From Oscillospiraceae bacterium (lineage in GTDB: Bacteria > Bacillota > Clostridia > Oscillospirales > Oscillospiraceae), in contig SVKT01000060.1 in assembly GCA_015068335.1 (NCBI GenBank), forward strand, positions 1 through 9,253: 9,253 nucleotides of DNA, written 5' to 3'. Positions 5,673 through 9,253 of this stretch are shown here, piece after piece (position 1 is the first letter of the stretch; each line of letters begins with the position of its first letter). The translations under genes were made by a program, and so were the position numbers. The notes under the pieces were generated by a model. It saw only the letters and a list, made by a program, of their open reading frames with translations. It had not been told where the DNA came from and made no database searches.

Positions 5673-5873
5673 ATGATAAAGTATGACCCGCTGTTTCGCA
5701 CGATGAAAGAAAAAGGGATTACATCTTACCGTTTGGGCAAAATGGGATTTCCTCTGTCGAATTATTATGCTATGAAGCGCGGCGAAAACATTTCCACGCA
5801 TACACTCAATCAACTGTGCGGGCTGCTGCATTGTAAGGTGGAGGATGTTCTGCAATACATTGAGGAAGAATAA
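5673..5873 (+). CDS. Small Cro/CI-type HTH transcriptional regulator (HTH_26-like)
   Basis: A 66-residue protein that is almost entirely a helix-turn-helix domain. The N-terminus MIKYDPLFRTMKEKGITSYR and the C-terminus LNQLCGLLHCKVEDVLQYIEEE match the short single-domain Xre regulators of Firmicutes (HTH_26 type), whose usual length is 65-75 residues. The recognition region is about residues 17-40 (SYRLGKMGFPLSNYYAMKRG). The start is set by GGAGG at 5659-5663, 9 nt before the ATG. A longer in-frame reading back to 5214 runs through the divergent gene and is not real. It is divergent from the zinc-ribbon gene across a 163-bp spacer full of inverted repeats, so autoregulation and control of that gene are likely (inference). 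GC is about 42 %, lower than in the core genes. Confidence 0.88.
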   Translation: MIKYDPLFRTMKEKGITSYRLGKMGFPLSNYYAMKRGENISTHTLNQLCGLLHCKVEDVLQYIEEE

Positions 5874-5909
5874 ACTGCAAATGCGGATGTTTCCCGCATT
5901 TGCAGTTTT
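5872..5909 (+). terminator. Rho-independent terminator of the small HTH gene
   Basis: A perfect 15-bp stem (5872-5886 with 5894-5908, core ACTGCAAATGCGG) has a 7-nt loop and ends in TTTT. Its left arm begins inside the TAA stop codon at 5871-5873. Confidence 0.9.
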
Positions 5910-5968
5910 CAATATATGAGAGGGCGTAAATCTTTTGAGCAGACGGCGGGGGATGCACACCGCGCTGC

Positions 5969-5997
5969 TTGTCATTCCGCTGTGGGTATGATACAAT
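5969..5997 (+). promoter_or_regulatory. Promoter of the DUF4127 gene
   Basis: TTGTCA (5969-5974) and TACAAT (5992-5997) are separated by 17 nt; each matches the consensus at five of six bases. Transcription would start near 6004, about 33 nt before the ATG at 6037. Confidence 0.68.
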
Positions 5998-6036
5998 TTC
6001 CCCGTATGGAAATCCCTCACGAAAGAGAGATGGCAG

Positions 6037-7812
6037 ATGAAAAATAAAGTTCTTGGCGCTGTGGCCGCCGTGCTGGCGCTGGCAGTTGCCTGCACGCTGG
6101 TGTGGAAGCATCAGGCGGCGGAAAAAGAAAAGAAGGCGGCGTGGAAAAACGTTATCGCCTATGTGCCGCTGGACGACCGCACCGACAATATGGAAGACGT
6201 GGTATATGTGGCGGAGGCTTCCGGCTACCGGGTGGTGATGCCGGAGGGCGACATCTACTGCACCAAACTGGACGGTCAGAACCCCAACGCCAACGGCACC
6301 CAGTACGGTGACCGGGCGGCGCTGCTGGAATGGGTCCGGGAGATGGATAAGCAGGGCTGCGACCTGTTCATCCTGTCGCTGGACCAGTTGTTCTCCGGCG
6401 GACTGGTCAGTTCCCGCGCGATGTACGGCGAAAACGACCTGACCTTTGCCGACGGCACTGTGATGACGGAGGTCGAGGCCTTTGACAAGTATATCTACAC
6501 CCTTGCAAAGGACAAGGACAACCGCATTTATCTGTTTGACAGCATCGTGCGCCTTGCCTCCACCGTGGCCTATCAGGGCTTCGGTTTGGAGGAGTACTAC
6601 GGCCTGCGGGAATACGGTATGGTGGCGCGGCCGGTTTTGGAGGGCAGTGACCTGACGTTGGAAAACGTATTTGCCAACTATCCCTATGCCGCCGACGGCA
6701 TTACCGCCGCGGAGGAGGCGCTGGGCGACAACACCTACCGCGCTGCCCTGACGGAGGACATCATCGACCACTATCTGGCCGTCCGCCGCCGCAAACTGAC
6801 CCTGCTGGATCACGTGGTCACCCGGCTGAACGAAAACAAAAACGGCAACACCCGGCTGCTCATCGGTATCGATGATTCTTCCAACACCACCAATATCCAG
6901 TACAACGAGATCCACTATATCGAGAGCCGTCTGGGCGAGGGCAGCAAGGTGATGGCGGGTCTGGACTCGCTGGCCCGGCTGCTGGTGGGCGAGATCGCGC
7001 AGGACACCTATGACTACACCATCCGCGGCTCCGTGCGCTATGTGGGCGGCACCCAGGGCATTCCCTCCTCGGAGTTCGACCGCTTCACGCTGGAAGAAGT
7101 GGTGGACCTGCATATGGAACTGTACGAAATCGAACGGGTGGCGGAGCAGGACGCCGAGTTGCAGATCGTGGTGATGACTGCGCCGGAGGACAAAACGGCG
7201 GCTGCGGCCTATTGCGAGGAACTGGTGTCCCTGCTGGAATACAATCAGGCACACGACATCCCCACGCTGTTTATCGAGGCCAGCAACAACGCCTACGGAA
7301 AGACGCTGGAAACGATGTTGCTGGAACGGGTGGACTTTGCCCATCTGGTGGCCTTTGCAGGCAAGTACGATCAGGCAAACGTCACCGGCGCGGGATTTGC
7401 GATGGGCATTTCCCGGTATCTGTATCTGCGCTGCTGCGGGGAAAAGACCGACCGGGCGGACGTGGTGCAGGTGCAGCAGATCGCAAACTCGATGGCGCTG
7501 ACCTACCCGTATATCCTCTCCGCCCGATATCCGCTGAATGTTTACATTCGGGATATGGGCTACGACTACAACAACATCCTTGCCGAGGGCGAAGACCGGG
7601 AACGGATCCAGCGGAAACTGGAAGAACTGTTCCTGCCCGGCTGCCAGGTTATGGGAGCCAATCTGGAAGGGACCACCGTGATCTCCGACCTGATGGAGTA
7701 CACGGAAAAGACGGTGGGATCGGTGACCTACTCCGATGTGTATATGCCGTGGAACCGCACCTTTGAGATCTCCTTCACGGTGACGGTGGCGCCGCTGACC
7801 CCTGCGGCGTAA
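6037..7812 (+). CDS. DUF4127 family protein, membrane-anchored or exported
   Basis: A 591-residue protein of the DUF4127 family, whose function is not established to my knowledge. Residues 5-23 are a hydrophobic signal or anchor segment after a short basic start (MKNK). AVAC at 16-19 resembles a lipoprotein box but lacks the usual Leu, and LVW directly after the Cys argues against processing there. Family hallmarks are the start VPLDDR (43-48; the common form continues RP, here RTDN), the DQLFSGGLVSSR stretch (116-127), IGIDDSS (277-282) and the C-terminal PWNRTFE (571-577). The alternating hydrophobic strands and acidic loops suggest an alpha/beta enzyme-like fold, but I cannot name a reaction. 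The start codon has only a weak AAAGAGAG upstream (6022-6029). It is monocistronic, with its own promoter and a terminator shared with the convergent deacetylase. Confidence 0.88.
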   Translation: MKNKVLGAVAAVLALAVACTLVWKHQAAEKEKKAAWKNVIAYVPLDDRTDNMEDVVYVAEASGYRVVMPEGDIYCTKLDGQNPNANGTQYGDRAALLEWVREMDKQGCDLFILSLDQLFSGGLVSSRAMYGENDLTFADGTVMTEVEAFDKYIYTLAKDKDNRIYLFDSIVRLASTVAYQGFGLEEYYGLREYGMVARPVLEGSDLTLENVFANYPYAADGITAAEEALGDNTYRAALTEDIIDHYLAVRRRKLTLLDHVVTRLNENKNGNTRLLIGIDDSSNTTNIQYNEIHYIESRLGEGSKVMAGLDSLARLLVGEIAQDTYDYTIRGSVRYVGGTQGIPSSEFDRFTLEEVVDLHMELYEIERVAEQDAELQIVVMTAPEDKTAAAAYCEELVSLLEYNQAHDIPTLFIEASNNAYGKTLETMLLERVDFAHLVAFAGKYDQANVTGAGFAMGISRYLYLRCCGEKTDRADVVQVQQIANSMALTYPYILSARYPLNVYIRDMGYDYNNILAEGEDRERIQRKLEELFLPGCQVMGANLEGTTVISDLMEYTEKTVGSVTYSDVYMPWNRTFEISFTVTVAPLTPAA

Positions 7813-7825
7813 GAGAATAAAAAAG

Positions 7826-7860
7826 CAGCGGGAGCCTGAAAAGGCTCCCGCTGTTCGTTT
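7826..7860. terminator. Shared terminator between the convergent DUF4127 and deacetylase genes
   Basis: An 11-bp GC-rich stem (7826-7836 with 7843-7853, CAGCGGGAGCC) has a TGAAAA loop. It has an A-run on its left flank (7819-7824) and TTCGTTTG on its right, so it can act in both directions. It begins 14 nt after the DUF4127 stop and about 10 nt beyond the deacetylase stop. Confidence 0.92.
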
Positions 7861-7863
7861 GTA

Positions 7864-9147
7864 TCAGCCAAGATAGGCGGCGTAGACGCCGCGGCGGGTA
7901 AGATCCCGGGTGGAGGAGAACAGACCCTCCGGCAGGGCGGTGAGATTGTCATCCGGCTTTGCGGCTTTGGGCAGCAGACCCTGCTCCGCACACCATTCCA
8001 TAGCGCCGCAGTAGGCGTGCTGCCGCCTTCCGCTGCGGCGGATGGCAGCGTGGCGGCGGGAGAGGGCTTCCTCTCTGGGGCAGAGCAGCATTGCCAGTTC
8101 GCCGCAGGTCATAGGCTGTTCCAGACGCAGGCGGTTGTCGGAATAAACGATGGCCCGTTCTTTGGCGAGGGCGCAGAGTTTTTCGAACAGGGGATCGTCA
8201 CGCCCCACGTCGGCAAAGGGGGACTCCTCCATCAGTTCGCTGACGGTGACCACCTGATAACCGTACTGTTTCAGCAGTTCCAACTGCTTGCGGAGACCGA
8301 AGGCCACAGGGGTGCGCTTGGCCATATTGTAGCCGTCCTTCTGGAAGATGATCTGACCGCAGAAGCAGTCCGGGTCGGCTTCCAGCGCGCGGCGGATGGG
8401 CTCCACCATAGCGCCCACCTCCGCTTCCAGCGCGGCTTCGGGATCGGAGAGGGTGGAGGGCAGCCAGCCGGCGCCGTCAAAGGACGCCGCCATATACTGA
8501 TAGCCCATCACGTCGCAGACGTCATAACTGGTGAAGCCGTCCTGCATCGCGTCCACATAGTGGGGCGGGCGGTGCATCGTGATCTGGTAGCCGTACTGTT
8601 CCAGCAGCAGTTTATCCAGTTTTTTCAGATCCTCCACGGCGGCATCCAGAGAGCCCAGAAATTCCCGACCGCCGTAGACGACGGCCTTGCGGCCGAAAAT
8701 GATGTGGCGGTAGCCGTGGTTGGTGATCTGGTGACCCTCGTCCAGCATACGGCGGATCAGGCGCTCGTTGTGGGCCGCGCCGCCGCGGTTGTCGCAGTGG
8801 ATGTCGGGATAGTGGTCGTATTTCACGCCGCCCCACGCGGCGCTGCCCGGTTTTCCGGCCTTGTCGGGATAGTTTTCACTGGTGTCTCCCACCACATCGA
8901 AAGTGCCCTTTGCGTCAAACTCTGCCAACGTGTCCAGCAGAACGTCTGTCAGACTGCGGCCGTTGAAGCGGTCCGGCGCGGCGGGCAGATCCATAGGGCC
9001 GTCGTCAAAGGTCATAGCGCAGATGCGGCGGGAGGTCTGGAACCGTTCCAGACGGCGGGTATAACTGAGATGATGGACTGCGGGGGGCAGGATGTGCTGT
9101 TTCAGAAAGCGCTTGCCCGCTTTTCCCACTTTTACGATCAAAGACAT
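7864..9147 (-). CDS. NodB-type polysaccharide deacetylase-like protein with degenerate SLH-like C-terminus
   Basis: A 427-residue protein with a NodB/CE4 domain at about 40-305. TFDDGP (46-51) supplies the presumed catalytic base D48 and metal ligand D49. NHGYRH (143-148) supplies metal ligands H144 and H148. HRPP (192-195) is motif 3 and SFDGAGW (222-228) corresponds to motif 4. Motif 5, normally a Leu-His pair, reads IIFQKDG (266-272), so the catalytic-acid His seems to be missing. Residues about 321-356 (LAKERAIVYSD...MTCGELAMLL) and 377-427 (AMEWCAEQGLLP...LTRRGVYAAYL) look like two worn SLH repeats, which bind cell wall polymers. There is no signal peptide, which is odd for an envelope enzyme. 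The ATG is supported by AAAGGAGAT just upstream (9153-9161). It follows another gene in the same operon. The family is certain; activity and substrate are open. Confidence 0.88.
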   Translation of the reverse strand: MSLIVKVGKAGKRFLKQHILPPAVHHLSYTRRLERFQTSRRICAMTFDDGPMDLPAAPDRFNGRSLTDVLLDTLAEFDAKGTFDVVGDTSENYPDKAGKPGSAAWGGVKYDHYPDIHCDNRGGAAHNERLIRRMLDEGHQITNHGYRHIIFGRKAVVYGGREFLGSLDAAVEDLKKLDKLLLEQYGYQITMHRPPHYVDAMQDGFTSYDVCDVMGYQYMAASFDGAGWLPSTLSDPEAALEAEVGAMVEPIRRALEADPDCFCGQIIFQKDGYNMAKRTPVAFGLRKQLELLKQYGYQVVTVSELMEESPFADVGRDDPLFEKLCALAKERAIVYSDNRLRLEQPMTCGELAMLLCPREEALSRRHAAIRRSGRRQHAYCGAMEWCAEQGLLPKAAKPDDNLTALPEGLFSSTRDLTRRGVYAAYLG

Positions 9148-9162
9148 AGCGATCTCCTTTGC

Positions 9163-9253
9163 TTACAAAAAGATGTCGCGCAGCAGGCATTTGCCGGCGA
9201 ACAGCGCCCATTTGACATAGGCGGCGGGGGCGGCGTGGGTGCGGCGCAGCCGC
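9163..9253 (-). CDS. 3' end of an upstream gene in the deacetylase operon (partial)
   Basis: An open frame enters from the right edge and ends at TAA (9165-9163), giving 29 C-terminal residues that finish AYVKWALFAGKCLLRDIFL. Nearly every codon has G or C in third position, as in the real GC-rich genes here. The stop lies 15 nt before the deacetylase ATG, the spacing expected in an operon. The fragment is too short to identify. Its hydrophobic/basic ending would suit a membrane-associated protein or a glycosyltransferase, but that is a guess. Confidence 0.6.
   Translation of the reverse strand, partial: RLRRTHAAPAAYVKWALFAGKCLLRDIFL

Noticed and set aside
5916..6047. Possible small ORF of about 43 codons upstream of and overlapping the DUF4127 start
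   Set aside because: It has no ribosome binding site, contains the predicted promoter of the next gene, and its composition is unlike that of the real genes.
5806..7344. 512-codon open frame on the - strand opposite the DUF4127 gene
   Set aside because: It has the same shadow composition. It also runs through the terminator and promoter between the HTH and DUF4127 genes.

Overview
The window looks like chromosomal DNA of a Gram-positive, moderately high-GC Firmicute of class Clostridia. A gut Oscillospirales-type genome (Faecalibacterium, Oscillibacter or Flavonifractor-like) is my best inference. The evidence is an RNase J with all catalytic residues, a DUF4127 protein, a DUF4352-like zinc-ribbon membrane protein, a Xre-type protein with an N-terminus typical of Clostridia, strong GGAGG ribosome binding sites, and G/C-rich third codon positions in the core genes. 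There are no tRNAs, rRNAs, CRISPR arrays, insertion sequences or integrases.

Layout. (1) Bases 1-2060, + strand: an extended -10 promoter and a leader of about 170 nt with predicted stems precede a two-gene operon. The first gene encodes a fusion of a Xre helix-turn-helix domain to a membrane NfeD domain. The second encodes a stomatin-like SPFH/band-7 protein, and its ATG directly abuts the stop codon of the first. A strong hairpin terminator follows. (2) 2063-2575, +: an AT-rich (about 37 % GC) orphan gene for a 138-residue protein of unknown function. (3) 2670-4665, - strand: ribonuclease J with a downstream bidirectional terminator and a long leader that starts with a GC hairpin. (4) 4772-5908: an AT-richer divergent pair. 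A zinc-ribbon/transmembrane/DUF4352-like protein lies on - and a 66-residue Xre-type regulator on +. The spacer between them holds a near-consensus promoter and several inverted repeats that look like operators. Each gene has its own terminator. (5) 5969-7853, +: a promoter and a DUF4127 protein with an N-terminal membrane anchor. It converges on (6) 7864-9253, -: an atypical NodB-type polysaccharide deacetylase with degenerate SLH-like C-terminal repeats, preceded by the 3' end of another gene in the same operon.

How they fit together. NfeD and stomatin/SPFH proteins are known partners in membrane microdomain scaffolds. Here the NfeD partner also carries a DNA-binding domain, so the pair could link membrane state to transcription (inference); this is the best candidate in the window for something undescribed. 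The divergent zinc-ribbon/HTH pair looks like a small self-contained regulatory unit. The remaining genes are RNA turnover (RNase J) and envelope-type functions (DUF4127, deacetylase), with no evident link to each other. Most of the window is ordinary chromosome with two AT-richer accessory patches.
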